From an uncultured Cellvibrio sp. (GTDB taxonomy: Bacteria > Pseudomonadota > Gammaproteobacteria > Pseudomonadales > Cellvibrionaceae): a DNA stretch of 32,084 bases. Every line of letters begins with the position of its first letter. Position 1 is the stretch's first letter. Shown here piece after piece: positions 16,481 to 25,635 of this stretch. The stretch spans positions 1-32,084 of the forward strand of contig CAMLML010000054.1 of the NCBI GenBank assembly GCA_946481095.1, given 5' to 3'. The notes beneath the pieces were generated by a model, which did no database searches, was not told where the DNA came from, and worked only from the letters and a program-made list of their open reading frames with translations. The translations under genes were made by a program, and so were the position numbers.

Positions 16481-17116
16481 ATGTCCACACCCGTTAATAT
16501 TGTTTATCAAGACGAGCATTTAATCGTCGCCAACAAACCCGCCGGTTTATTATCCGTGCCAGGAAAAGGCCCGGAAAATCAAATTTGTTTAGCCAATCAA
16601 GTATTGAAATTGAATCCGAATGCACGCATCGGGCATAGATTGGATCAAGGTACTTCCGGTATGGTGATTTTCCCTTTGAGCTATATTGCGCTGCGCAATT
16701 TAACGCAACATTTTGAAGATAAAAAAATACAAAAACGTTATTTGGCCGTTGTCGATGGATTGGTTGCACAGGATCAAGGTGAAATTGATTTGCCGTTAAT
16801 TTGCGATTGGCCCAATCGTCCATTACAAAAAGTGTGCTTTGATCACGGAAAAAAAGCAGTGACACGATATGAAGTGATCAGCCGCGACCAAACCCTGCAA
16901 CAAACACGCATCCATCTTTACCCTGTCACTGGCCGCACACATCAATTACGCGTGCATATGTTATCGCTCGGCCACATTATTTTGGGTGATGGTTTATACG
17001 CAACACCGGAGATCAAACAAAAAGCACCACGTTTGTTATTACATGCCCAGGATTTATTTTTCCCGCATCCGATTACAGGTGAAGATATTTCACTGCATTG
17101 TGCAGCGGAGTTTTAA
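16481..17116 (+). CDS. RluA family pseudouridine synthase
   Basis: 211 residues from ATG 16481; the frame is open further upstream but MSTPVNIVYQDEHLIVANKP is the usual N-terminus. The catalytic aspartate lies in GHRLDQGTSGMVIF. KRYLAVVDGLV, VTRYEVISRDQ and LYPVTGRTHQLRVHM are also standard RluA-family blocks. There is no S4 domain, and the short length suits the RluA-like group that modifies tRNA position 32 and/or 23S rRNA 746, though the target cannot be fixed from sequence alone. It runs opposite to holB and tmk and breaks up that pair. A REP-like element follows its stop. Confidence 0.92.
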   Translation: MSTPVNIVYQDEHLIVANKPAGLLSVPGKGPENQICLANQVLKLNPNARIGHRLDQGTSGMVIFPLSYIALRNLTQHFEDKKIQKRYLAVVDGLVAQDQGEIDLPLICDWPNRPLQKVCFDHGKKAVTRYEVISRDQTLQQTRIHLYPVTGRTHQLRVHMLSLGHIILGDGLYATPEIKQKAPRLLLHAQDLFFPHPITGEDISLHCAAEF

Positions 17117-17130
17117 TTTTTTATTTCTTA

Positions 17131-17201
17131 TTCGTCATTCTCGCGCAGGCGAGAATCCAGCGCTTTTTTGAGTGGATCCCTGCCTTCGCAGGGATGACGA
17201 A
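17131..17201. repeat. REP-like double-hairpin element
   Basis: The outer arms TTCGTCAT (17131-17138) and ATGACGAA (17194-17201) are inverted. Inside are two hairpins, ATTCTCGC/GCGAGAAT and ATCCCTGC/GCAGGGAT, joined by CCAGCGCTTTTTTGAGTGG. This layout resembles widespread REP/BIME-type or dRS3-like palindromes. It lies between the convergent ends of the RluA-like gene and tmk and could also act as a terminator. Confidence 0.8.
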
Positions 17202-17240
17202 GTGAAGCTAAACAAAAAATGGATAGTGCAAAGGTCTCTT

Positions 17241-17897
<657 letters not shown>

Positions 17898-17928
17898 TCA
17901 TAGCCGCTTTTTTGAAGAAGGGGTTCCC

Positions 17929-18420
17929 ATGATTACATTACACACAAATTACGGCGACATAGTTCTGGAACTGGATTTTGAAAAAGCGCCAAAAACTGCT
18001 GCCAATTTCAAGCAATATGCTGAAGAAGGATTTTATAACGGTACTATTTTTCACCGTGTTATTGATGGTTTTATGATTCAGGGTGGCGGCTTCACAGAAG
18101 ATTTTGAACAAAAAGAAACCCGCGAACAAATTCAGAACGAGGCTGATAATGGCCTGCAAAATTTAACCGGTACTGTAGCCATGGCACGTACCAACGACCC
18201 ACACAGCGCAACCGCACAATTTTTTATTAATGTAAAAGACAATTCCTTTTTAAATCACAGCGGTAAAAATGCTATGGGTTGGGGGTATTGTGTTTTTGGT
18301 AAAGTGACATCCGGTATGGATGTAGTCAATAAAATCAAAGGCGTGAAAACCGGTAACAAAGGGTTTCATCAGGATGTTCCCAAAGAAGCTGTGATCATTC
18401 AAACAGTGACTGTTGCTTGA
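17929..18420 (+). CDS. ppiB: Peptidyl-prolyl cis-trans isomerase B (cyclophilin)
   Basis: 163 residues, no signal peptide, so cytoplasmic PpiB rather than PpiA. Cyclophilin motifs are visible: [47 protein letters not shown] and [12 protein letters not shown]. The frame is open upstream, but [11 protein letters not shown] is the family N-terminus and AAGGGG precedes that ATG. Its stop is six bases before the lpxH start, and the ppiB-lpxH pair is the usual gammaproteobacterial order. Confidence 0.95.
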   Translation: MITLHTNYGDIVLELDFEKAPKTAANFKQYAEEGFYNGTIFHRVIDGFMIQGGGFTEDFEQKETREQIQNEADNGLQNLTGTVAMARTNDPHSATAQFFINVKDNSFLNHSGKNAMGWGYCVFGKVTSGMDVVNKIKGVKTGNKGFHQDVPKEAVIIQTVTVA

Positions 18421-18425
18421 TACCC

Positions 18426-19157
18426 ATGAAAAAAACGCTGTTTATTTCTGATTTGCATCTACATGAATCACGCCCGCTTGTTACGCGGGCGTTTTTTCAA
18501 TTTCTGGAATCAGCGAAAGAAGCTGAAGCTTTATATATATTGGGCGATTTTTTTGATGCATGGATTGGTGATGACGACGATCAACCTTTAGTGAAAAATG
18601 TTATTGATCAACTAAAAGCCTTATCCAAAAGCGGAACCCAGATCTTTTTAATGCATGGCAATCGGGATTTTCTGATCGGTAAAAGTTTTACTGAAAAAAT
18701 AAATGCAACTCTGCTGGACAATAATGAAGTCTGTATAAATCTTTATGGCGTTAACACTCTGTTGTTGCATGGTGATAGTTTGTGCACTGCTGATACAGAC
18801 TATATGCAATTTCGTGGCCTGGTTAGAAATCCGGTATGGCAAGAACAATTTCTTTCCCAATCAATTGACACCCGCCGGGCCGTAGCATCTGAATTGCGCA
18901 ACAAAAGTAAAGATATGAACAGCCTGAAAGCCGATGATATCCTTGATGTTACCACCAGTGAAGTTGAAAAAGTTTTCCAACAATTTCAAGTGCAACGCAT
19001 GATCCATGGTCATACCCATCGCCCTGCCCGCCACCAATTAATCATTAATGAAAAACCGTGTGAGCGTATAGTACTGGGAGATTGGCATGACAGATTCTGG
19101 TTTGTCAGTGCGGATGAAACCAAACTGGAATTGATAGAAAAAATAATTAGCGAATAG
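18426..19157 (+). CDS. lpxH: UDP-2,3-diacylglucosamine diphosphatase
   Basis: 243 residues. LpxH hydrolyses UDP-2,3-diacylglucosamine to lipid X in lipid A synthesis at the inner membrane face. All calcineurin-like metallophosphatase motifs are present: FISDLHLHE, GDFFDAWIGDD, MHGNRDFLIG, LLHGDSLC, MIHGHTHRPARH. MKKTLFISDLHL is chosen as the start; an in-frame TTG three codons earlier overlaps the ppiB stop and is less likely. It is coupled to ppiB. It ends two bases before the stop of a convergent unknown gene, with no evident terminator between. Confidence 0.95.
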   Translation: MKKTLFISDLHLHESRPLVTRAFFQFLESAKEAEALYILGDFFDAWIGDDDDQPLVKNVIDQLKALSKSGTQIFLMHGNRDFLIGKSFTEKINATLLDNNEVCINLYGVNTLLLHGDSLCTADTDYMQFRGLVRNPVWQEQFLSQSIDTRRAVASELRNKSKDMNSLKADDILDVTTSEVEKVFQQFQVQRMIHGHTHRPARHQLIINEKPCERIVLGDWHDRFWFVSADETKLELIEKIISE

Positions 19158-19159
19158 CG

Positions 19160-19882
19160 TTATGGATTTTTAAATCGATCCCTCATTTCCCGGTTAACAT
19201 TATCCATCATTTTTTCACCGCCTGATTGTTCACCACAGGCAACACTGTACCAGTTTTTGCCTTCCCGTTTATTTGCTGTAACACTTTGTGGCAACGACAT
19301 AAAACAGTTGCCATTTGCCTTATAAAATTGATTGCCATGAATATCACGTTTGATTGCTATGGACTTTCCATCCACGGCAATCTGTGATGGGTGGCGAGTT
19401 TCATTTCGATGCCGTTTTAATCCCGGATTAAATGCCAAAGAATCCTGAGCGTCAAATCTTTTGTCATCCGCTTCAGATATGTGTTTGTAATCTTCTGCTG
19501 ATAACCATTCAATAGGTTTATGCACTGACTGTTCTTTTGCATGAGTGACATTGCTGGTGGTAATGACTCTGTCAGTCTTGGGAGCTTTAGCTATTTTGGA
19601 TTCAACAACCGGTTGGTTTTTAACAATATCTTTTGTTTCAATTTTTTCCTGAACGGACTGAATTTGAGTCAACACAACCTCAACAGATTTGCCTGGGGAG
19701 ATGGCTGGGACTGATGAGCTATGCTGCGGCTTGAAAAGTAAAAAAAACCAGTGCACCAATAAAGAAATAATGATGGCGCTTACCAATAAGGTTTTGGATT
19801 TGCTGACAAAAGCAGGATCGTATTCCGGTAAATCGTAATCAACTGTCAAGTAAAAATCTGATTCTTTATTCCATACTGACAC
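19160..19882 (-). CDS. Unrecognised single-span protein with periplasmic C-terminus
   Basis: 240 residues; no family recognised. Residues 1-30 are cytoplasmic and acidic, residues 31-50 form one membrane span (LLVSAIIISLLVHWFFLLF), and the rest is probably periplasmic. The span and the following GKSVEVVLTQ recall the N-terminal anchor of TonB-like proteins, but no TonB C-terminal domain or Pro-Lys repeats are seen. The C-terminal 90 residues include NGNCFMSL and VACGEQSGG, whose two cysteines could form a disulfide. The start is GTG with AGGG eight bases upstream. It follows rapA and a 93-codon gene on the same strand, with a 73-base gap. Confidence 0.75.
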   Translation of the reverse strand: MSVWNKESDFYLTVDYDLPEYDPAFVSKSKTLLVSAIIISLLVHWFFLLFKPQHSSSVPAISPGKSVEVVLTQIQSVQEKIETKDIVKNQPVVESKIAKAPKTDRVITTSNVTHAKEQSVHKPIEWLSAEDYKHISEADDKRFDAQDSLAFNPGLKRHRNETRHPSQIAVDGKSIAIKRDIHGNQFYKANGNCFMSLPQSVTANKREGKNWYSVACGEQSGGEKMMDNVNREMRDRFKNP

Positions 19883-19955
19883 AGTCGCTGCCCTGTATTC
19901 TGATACAGCAGTAGGACTCTTATCAAAACAAAAGGTTCCAAGTCTGTGTTACAGC

Positions 19956-20237
19956 TTACTCATCAAACATCTGGATTACATAGCCATCTTTAATTGCAGC
20001 CGCCATGGTTTTGTCTGCAGCGATTACCCTTGCATCTGTCGTTAAGTGACTGGGTACCAGTTTTCTCTTTTCAATATCAACATCCATAAAACCGGCGCGC
20101 ATTAAATAGAGTTTACATAATTGCTCGGCACCATAAAGATCAACAAAATTAATATACACAATAAAAGGCACCATCTGCCCTTCCTTGACATCATCAAACG
20201 ATTTTTTGGCGCGGGCATTGGCTGAAAATATATACAT
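19956..20237 (-). CDS. Small protein of unknown function downstream of rapA
   Basis: 93 residues, probably cytoplasmic, with no signal peptide or span. The sequence (VPFIVYINFVDLYGAEQLCK, RAGFMDVDIEKRKLV, AIKDGYVIQMFDE) suggests a compact alpha/beta fold, but I do not recognise the family. GAGAA lies upstream of the ATG. It starts 64 bases after the rapA stop on the same strand and may be co-transcribed with it. The convincing start, composition and position support a real gene. Confidence 0.75.
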   Translation of the reverse strand: MYIFSANARAKKSFDDVKEGQMVPFIVYINFVDLYGAEQLCKLYLMRAGFMDVDIEKRKLVPSHLTTDARVIAADKTMAAAIKDGYVIQMFDE

Positions 20238-20300
20238 GGTTTTATGTTCTCTTTTGTTAACTTTATATCCCCTGCGTTTCCTGCATGATGATTGTCAGGG

Positions 20301-23249
20301 TTAGATTGTCATGATCACTCGCAAAGAATCCAGACGTATGCTTGCCAGGCTTAAAAAATGTGTGCTTTCAACCAAACGTTGTTGCAGATAATCAATTTCT
20401 TCCTGCCGTACATTAGGGTTCACCTGACGCAAATCCTGCAGACGGGATATTTCATTATTAATTTCTGTTGTTACTGCAGTTATTGCAGCCTGAATTAAAC
20501 TATCCTGTTTCGATTGCGTCATATTTTCCGCTTGTTGCAATAAATTAATTAATTGTGGCCGAGCGTGACGCACCAGATCCTGAGCATTATTTCTGGGAAC
20601 CTTTTGTAACAATTTATTTAATTGGTTAACCGCCATTAAACTTGAAAAATCTTTACCTTTTTCATCAATCAATACGCGCAATACCGATTCCGGCATAAAA
20701 CGAAATAACTGTAATCCTGCAGGTGCGGCACAATGCAAAACAAAAACCGCTTCCAGTAACAAACCTCCAGCTTTTAATGGAGGTAGCTTCAATGTACAAA
20801 AAGCAGTATTACCAAATTCACTTTGTAACACCAGATCCTGCGCTCCGCGCACCAATGGATGCTCCCAGGTAATAAATTGCATGTCCTCGCGAGATAAAGC
20901 TTGCTCGCGTTCATAGGTGATAGTTAAACCTGATTCAGGCAATCCCGGAAATTGTTCTACTAATAAATGATCGCCCGGATGTATGACCAGGCTTTTATCG
21001 CTGTGTCTTTCAGAATCAATACCAAAGCTGTCAAATACCAGCTCCATATAATTTGCCAGACGCGAGTCATTGTCATTTTCTGACAAAGCATCAACCAGTT
21101 TTTTAGCAATCAGTGGTTTACAGGAATTGAGTTCCAATAGTTTATCTCTGCCAGCTTGTAATCTTTCGACCAGCTCCTGTGCAAACCGGGTTGTTTTTGT
21201 TAACAATAACTGAAATTGATGCTGATCTGTATTAACCAAATTCAATAACAGTTCTTCAGCAAATTGTGCATATACTGTTTGACCAATTGCGCAAGTTTTT
21301 TCCATAGCATTTAATCCCTGATGATACCAGGACAACAATTTTTCCTGTGCAGTGTCAGCATAAAATGGAACATGAATATTGACGATTTCTTTTTGCCCGA
21401 TACGATCCAGACGACCAATCCGTTGTTCAAGTAAATCCGGATTAAGCGGTAAATCAAATAAAACCAAATGATGGGCAAATTGGAAGTTGCGCCCTTCGCT
21501 GCCAATTTCCGAACAAACCAATAACTGTGCACCTGCTTCCAAATCAGCAAAATAAGCTGCAGCTCTGTCGCGCTCAATCAAGTTGAGTCCTTCATGAAAT
21601 ACTGCCGTAGCAAAACCTTTACGCAAACGCAAATAGTCTTCCAATGATTGTGCTGTATCTGCATTTGCACAAATCACCAGAATTTTTTTACGTTTGTTCT
21701 GGCGTAACCATTCACTGAGCCATTCCACACGCGGATCTTGCAGCCACCAATCCCTATCAGTATTTTTCTGCCAAAATTTTTCTGCCTGAATTTGTTCATC
21801 AAGAGCTGACTGTTGAATAGCTGCTAATTCATCAACAACCAAAGTTAATGGGTGTTGATGTAGTTTTCTTGATGGGAAACCACTGACAGAACTGCGCGTA
21901 TTTCTAAACAACACCCGACCGGTACCATGCCTGTCCAACAAATATTCAATGGCGGTATCGATTGCATTTTCAAAAGATTCTTCAGCTAACTGATTTAGTT
22001 CGTTCAAGCTGGATTGTGGTAAATATTCAAGTAACTGATGGCTTATAACGGTTGAAAATTCATTTCCGGTTGATTTCATTTCCAACAGTTGTTGTACCAA
22101 TTCATTTAATGGTTGATAGGAAGCTTGCTCTTCAATCAGTTTATCCAAATCAAAATAACGATCAGGATCCAGTAATCGTAAACGGGCGAAATGACTTTCG
22201 ATTCCCAGTTGCTCAGGGGTTGCTGTAAGCAATAATAATCCTTTGGATTTTTTTGCCAAACCTTCAACGCAGCTATAAGCTTTACTGGCTTTTGCCTCAC
22301 CCTGTTTGTCAGTTGTCCAGGTGAGATGATGCGCTTCATCAACCAGCAATAAATCCCAATTCGTTTCAAGCGCTTGTTGATAACGGAAATTATTTTTGGT
22401 TAAAAAATCCAGTGAACAGATAATCAGTTGTGCAGTTTCAAAGGGGTTAATGTTATTGGACTTCTTTTCAATTTCGTCGTCAACAAAATCATCAACGTAA
22501 TCGACTGATTCCTCAACACTGTCAAGTCCGCATAATGCATTACAACGCGCTTCATCCAATAAGGTAAACGCCAAATTAAAACGGCGCAGCATTTCTACCA
22601 ACCATTGATGTTGCAAACTGGCAGGCAACACAATCAACGCGCGCTCAACTCTTCCACTCATAATTTGTTGATGCAAAATCAAACCAGCTTCAATCGTTTT
22701 ACCCAATCCAACTTCGTCTGCCAGCAACACTCTGGGCGCATAACGTTGTGCAACCTGATTGGCAATATAAAGTTGATGGGGAAGCAATTGCACACGCGGA
22801 CCCGCCAAACCTGCAATCGCCGATTGGCGATGTTGGTTTTGTAATGACAACGTAAGATAACGCAAATAAAAATGTTCGTGTTTATCGATTTGCCCCGCAA
22901 ATAAACGATCACGAGGGGTGCTGAATTGAACAAAACTATCCAGCTCAAACTCTGGAAATACCAACTCCTGATTGTCTTTGGTGAATCCCGTGTAAACCAG
23001 GCAGCCCGTTTGCTCTACAACTTTGGTCAGCTTTACTTTGGTTCCGTTTTGATGTCTGACCTGATCGCCTACTTCATATTTCACACGGCTTACGGGTGCA
23101 TTATCCATGGCATAGGTTCTGCGCTCCCCTGCAGCTGGAAAGCTCAAGGTTAAACGACGATTTGCCATATCCAGAACAATTCCCAATCCCAAATCGGCTT
23201 CAGATTCACTGATCCAGCGCTGTCCAATTACATATTGCGTTTTAGTCAC
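20301..23249 (-). CDS. rapA: RNA polymerase-associated SWI2/SNF2 ATPase RapA
   Basis: 982 residues, close to E. coli RapA (968). It binds RNA polymerase and helps recycle it. N-terminal RapA-specific beta domains occupy about 1-110 (GQRWISESEADLGLGIVLD). The Snf2 ATPase follows: LLADEVGLGKTIEAGL (176-191), DEAHH at 304-308, and helicase C motifs CSEIGSEGRNFQFAHHLV and LEQRIGRLDRIGQ. The C-terminal RapA domain includes FITWEHPLVRGAQDLVL. The start is GTG with GAGGA six bases upstream. A short acidic stretch (YVDDFVDDEIEKK, about 251-263) lies within the ATPase lobe. Two unknown genes follow on the same strand. Confidence 0.96.
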   Translation of the reverse strand: MTKTQYVIGQRWISESEADLGLGIVLDMANRRLTLSFPAAGERRTYAMDNAPVSRVKYEVGDQVRHQNGTKVKLTKVVEQTGCLVYTGFTKDNQELVFPEFELDSFVQFSTPRDRLFAGQIDKHEHFYLRYLTLSLQNQHRQSAIAGLAGPRVQLLPHQLYIANQVAQRYAPRVLLADEVGLGKTIEAGLILHQQIMSGRVERALIVLPASLQHQWLVEMLRRFNLAFTLLDEARCNALCGLDSVEESVDYVDDFVDDEIEKKSNNINPFETAQLIICSLDFLTKNNFRYQQALETNWDLLLVDEAHHLTWTTDKQGEAKASKAYSCVEGLAKKSKGLLLLTATPEQLGIESHFARLRLLDPDRYFDLDKLIEEQASYQPLNELVQQLLEMKSTGNEFSTVISHQLLEYLPQSSLNELNQLAEESFENAIDTAIEYLLDRHGTGRVLFRNTRSSVSGFPSRKLHQHPLTLVVDELAAIQQSALDEQIQAEKFWQKNTDRDWWLQDPRVEWLSEWLRQNKRKKILVICANADTAQSLEDYLRLRKGFATAVFHEGLNLIERDRAAAYFADLEAGAQLLVCSEIGSEGRNFQFAHHLVLFDLPLNPDLLEQRIGRLDRIGQKEIVNIHVPFYADTAQEKLLSWYHQGLNAMEKTCAIGQTVYAQFAEELLLNLVNTDQHQFQLLLTKTTRFAQELVERLQAGRDKLLELNSCKPLIAKKLVDALSENDNDSRLANYMELVFDSFGIDSERHSDKSLVIHPGDHLLVEQFPGLPESGLTITYEREQALSREDMQFITWEHPLVRGAQDLVLQSEFGNTAFCTLKLPPLKAGGLLLEAVFVLHCAAPAGLQLFRFMPESVLRVLIDEKGKDFSSLMAVNQLNKLLQKVPRNNAQDLVRHARPQLINLLQQAENMTQSKQDSLIQAAITAVTTEINNEISRLQDLRQVNPNVRQEEIDYLQQRLVESTHFLSLASIRLDSLRVIMTI

Positions 23250-23448
23250 AAAGCATCCTCAAGGAAACCACTTATAAAAGGGGGGCGCATGATAAAAGGT
23301 TTTGGGGGCTATATCCATTTGTTGCCATATCCATTTGCTAAAAGAGCAGCCGGATTTCAATTCAAATCAACAGGAAAAGTTTGACTAACGCTTTAATCAT
23401 ATAAATCCATGCTTTAGAATCCGCCAGTCATTGCAAACTGGAATTATT

Positions 23449-24384
23449 ATGTACAAGCCCTCTTTGGAAACTTCAGACAAACAAGCTCTTGAAGATTTAA
23501 TCAAACCCTATCCATTTTTAACCCTGACAAATAGCAAAACACACTATCCCGATTCGCCGGGAACAGGTTTGCCACTATTGCGGGTAGATACCGAATTATG
23601 CAGCGCTGTTATTTCACTGCAAGGTGCACATTTGTTGGAGTTTGCACCCAAAGGCGGGGAATCACTGTTATGGGTAAGTCCAAATTGTGATTTTACGCCA
23701 GGAGTTGCTTTGCGGGGCGGAGTTCCTTTGTGTATGCCATGGTTTGGTCCTCATCCGAAAGATCCACAAAAACCCAAGCACGGTTTCGCACGCAACCAAC
23801 TCTGGCAATTGGGTGAAACACATTTAATGAACGATGGATCAGTTGAGTTGGAATTTTTATTCGTCAGCGAAGCCAACGATGCTTTTCCCTATGATTTTTC
23901 CGCTGAATTACGTTTGATTTTAGGCCACTCCGCCAGTATGGAGTTAACCGTAAACAATACCGATTCCGAAGCATTTCATTTTAGCTGGGCGATGCACAAT
24001 TATTATCGGGTCGCCAATTTGAACAAAACAAAAGTGCTGGGATTGGACAATAAAAAATACAAAGATAATCTCGAAGGTCTTGTTGAAAAAAACCAACAAG
24101 GTGATCTGACATTTACGACTGCAGTTGATCGTGTATTTCCTGACATCAGTGAACCTGTCAGTATTGATCCAGGCAATGGGCACCTCATCAATATTACCCA
24201 TGAGAATTGCCCCAGTGTAGTTGTCTGGAATCCGGGCAGTGAAGCTGCAGCCAAAATTGCTGACATAGGTGCAGGACAAGACGCTTTTTATATTTGTGTA
24301 GAACGAGGCGCGATTATGCAGGAAGCCTGGTATTTATTGGCCGGTTCCAGCGCTACCGCCAAAATGTGTTTCGATCAGAATTGA
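23449..24384 (+). CDS. D-hexose-6-phosphate mutarotase (YeaD-like aldose-1-epimerase family)
   Basis: 311 residues from ATG 23449; an in-frame TTG six codons earlier is less likely. Family features: GAHLLEFAPKGGESLLWVSP, ALRGGVPLCMPWFGPHP, KHGFARNQLW, the catalytic region FSWAMHNYYRV, and VVWNPGSEAAAKIADIG, then CVERGAI. Such enzymes interconvert alpha and beta anomers of hexose-6-phosphates. It is divergent from rapA. The 199-base gap contains the 11-base direct repeat ATATCCATTTG at 23311-23321 and 23327-23337, a possible operator. Confidence 0.9.
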   Translation: MYKPSLETSDKQALEDLIKPYPFLTLTNSKTHYPDSPGTGLPLLRVDTELCSAVISLQGAHLLEFAPKGGESLLWVSPNCDFTPGVALRGGVPLCMPWFGPHPKDPQKPKHGFARNQLWQLGETHLMNDGSVELEFLFVSEANDAFPYDFSAELRLILGHSASMELTVNNTDSEAFHFSWAMHNYYRVANLNKTKVLGLDNKKYKDNLEGLVEKNQQGDLTFTTAVDRVFPDISEPVSIDPGNGHLINITHENCPSVVVWNPGSEAAAKIADIGAGQDAFYICVERGAIMQEAWYLLAGSSATAKMCFDQN

Positions 24385-24507
24385 ATAATGTGACGCGGCT
24401 TTGATTAATCATTCCAAAAAATGGAATTTCATTGTTATGATGCGGTACCCGAAAGCTCAGGGTATTTCTTAAATCCGTTATTTACACAAATTCAGGGGAG
24501 TTAAAAA

Positions 24508-24849
24508 ATGTCCAATAATTCTTCTTCAGGATTGGAGCCAAATGTAGCAGGCCTGCTTAGTTATGTGCTTGGATTTATTACAGCATTGATTTTTATTGTG
24601 ATTGAAAAAGAAAATAAATTTGTCAGATTTCATGCGTTTCAATCGTTATTTTTTTCTATTGCGATAGTTGTGCTCAATATCGTACTGGGTGTTATTTACA
24701 GTATTATTCCCTTTCTGGCAATCGTTCACCCCTTGATTAGTCTCGCTATTTTGGGGCTCTGGATTTTCTTGATGGTTAAAGCCTATCAAAATGTTTTGTT
24801 TAAACTTCCTGTAATCGGGGATGTAGCAGCAAAACAGGCTGGCGTGTAA
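24508..24849 (+). CDS. DUF4870 family small membrane protein
   Basis: 113 residues with three or four hydrophobic segments at about 12-32, 46-66 and 70-95. The start GLEPNVAGLLSYVLGFITALIF, the RFHAFQSLFF block and the C-terminal IPVIGDVA-like ending (LPVIGDVAAKQ) are hallmarks of DUF4870 proteins, whose function is unknown. GGGGAG lies upstream of the ATG. An inverted repeat ATTCCA/TGGAAT sits at 24411-24427 in the 123-base upstream gap. A strong hairpin follows the stop. Confidence 0.88.
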   Translation: MSNNSSSGLEPNVAGLLSYVLGFITALIFIVIEKENKFVRFHAFQSLFFSIAIVVLNIVLGVIYSIIPFLAIVHPLISLAILGLWIFLMVKAYQNVLFKLPVIGDVAAKQAGV

Positions 24850-24854
24850 TCTTT

Positions 24855-24889
24855 GCAATAAACTGGCTGCTGTGCAGCCAGTTTATTGC
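24855..24889. terminator. Bidirectional hairpin between DUF4870 gene and fldB
   Basis: GCAATAAACTGGCTGC (24855-24870) pairs perfectly over 16 bases with GCAGCCAGTTTATTGC (24874-24889) around a TGT loop. T-runs are short, but the position between convergent genes supports terminator function. Confidence 0.7.
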
Positions 24890-24904
24890 TATATAAATAA
24901 CAGA

Positions 24905-25447
24905 TCAGTCATCGAGTGGCTGAATTGGGAAATCCAGCGCAAACTCTTCCTGAATTTGCACACACCAGCGATTCAATCTTTCACAAGTCAAGTTTTCCTG
25001 TTGATCTTCATCGAGAGCCAGACCCACAAATAAACCTGCACCGGGAATTTCTGCTTTGGATGCTTCAAACTCGTACCCTGCTGTTGGCCAATGTCCCACA
25101 ATTTCAGCGCCATTTTGAATGATCACATCGTGCAACATGCCCATGGCATCCAGAAAGTAATCACCATAACCAAACTGATCACCAAGGCCATAAAGTGCAA
25201 CCTGTTTGCCCGTGAAATCAACAGCAGAAATATCATCCCAAAATTCTTCCCAATCCGACTGTATCTGGCCAAAATCCCAAGTCGGAATTCCCAGAATAAT
25301 CTTGTCGTATTTTGCAAAATCCAGTTGGGTTACATCTGCTATATCCTGCACATCAAGATTTTCAGCACCAAAACGTTGTTGAATCCGGTAGGCAATTCGC
25401 TCGGTATTACCTTCATCACTTCCAAAAAAAAGACCTATATGGGCCAC
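24905..25447 (-). CDS. fldB: Flavodoxin FldB
   Basis: 180 residues from GTG. The FMN-binding loop GSDEGNTERIA follows the N-terminal strand AHIGLFF. LGIPTWDFGQIQSDWEEFWDD, ALYGLGDQFGYGDYFLDAMG and PTAGYEFEASK, then GLFVGLALDED, closely follow E. coli FldB. These proteins carry low-potential electrons. The frame is open further upstream, but the GTG at 25447 places the start right at the conserved strand, with GAGG five bases before it. It is divergent from the CpxR-like gene and convergent with the DUF4870 gene. Confidence 0.92.
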   Translation of the reverse strand: MAHIGLFFGSDEGNTERIAYRIQQRFGAENLDVQDIADVTQLDFAKYDKIILGIPTWDFGQIQSDWEEFWDDISAVDFTGKQVALYGLGDQFGYGDYFLDAMGMLHDVIIQNGAEIVGHWPTAGYEFEASKAEIPGAGLFVGLALDEDQQENLTCERLNRWCVQIQEEFALDFPIQPLDD

Positions 25448-25533
25448 ACACACCTCAAAGACTGAAAAACAGGGCGCGGATTTTCCCAACAAAGCCACTG
25501 GCTTGCAAGCATCAGAGAAGTTGGGTTAAAGAT

Positions 25534-25564
25534 TTGATCACTGTTAAGAATGGTTAACTATAAT
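25534..25564 (+). promoter_or_regulatory. Predicted promoter of the CpxRA-like operon
   Basis: TATAAT at 25559-25564 is a perfect -10. TTGATC at 25534-25539 is a possible -35 with a long 19-base spacer. The expected start near 25571 coincides with the first base of a perfect 11-base inverted repeat. Confidence 0.45.
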
Positions 25565-25570
25565 ACAAGC

Positions 25571-25598
25571 TGCATGACTCACCAGAATGAGTCATGCA
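25571..25598. promoter_or_regulatory. Perfect inverted repeat upstream of the CpxR-like gene
   Basis: TGCATGACTCA (25571-25581) and TGAGTCATGCA (25588-25598) are exact inverted copies with a 6-base spacer CCAGAA. It begins at the predicted transcription start and ends 37 bases before the ATG. There is no T-run, so it is not a terminator. It may be an operator or a 5' hairpin of the mRNA. Confidence 0.55.
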
Positions 25599-25635
25599 AA
25601 CTTTGTCACCTTTTCATTCCCGGACTGGATTTGCT

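Noticed and set aside
10815..17201. CRISPR array
   Set aside because: The repeats are few, widely separated, in opposite orientation and themselves palindromic; there is no regular spacer pattern and no cas gene.
25448..25498. Longer FldB with 17 extra residues from an upstream ATG
   Set aside because: Flavodoxins begin at the strand AHIGLFF; the GTG at 25447 has GAGG at a suitable distance, whereas the extension has no family match.
25501..25510. GCTTGCAAGC palindrome as a regulatory site
   Set aside because: It is only 10 bases, lies upstream of the promoter without repeats nearby, and could easily occur by chance.
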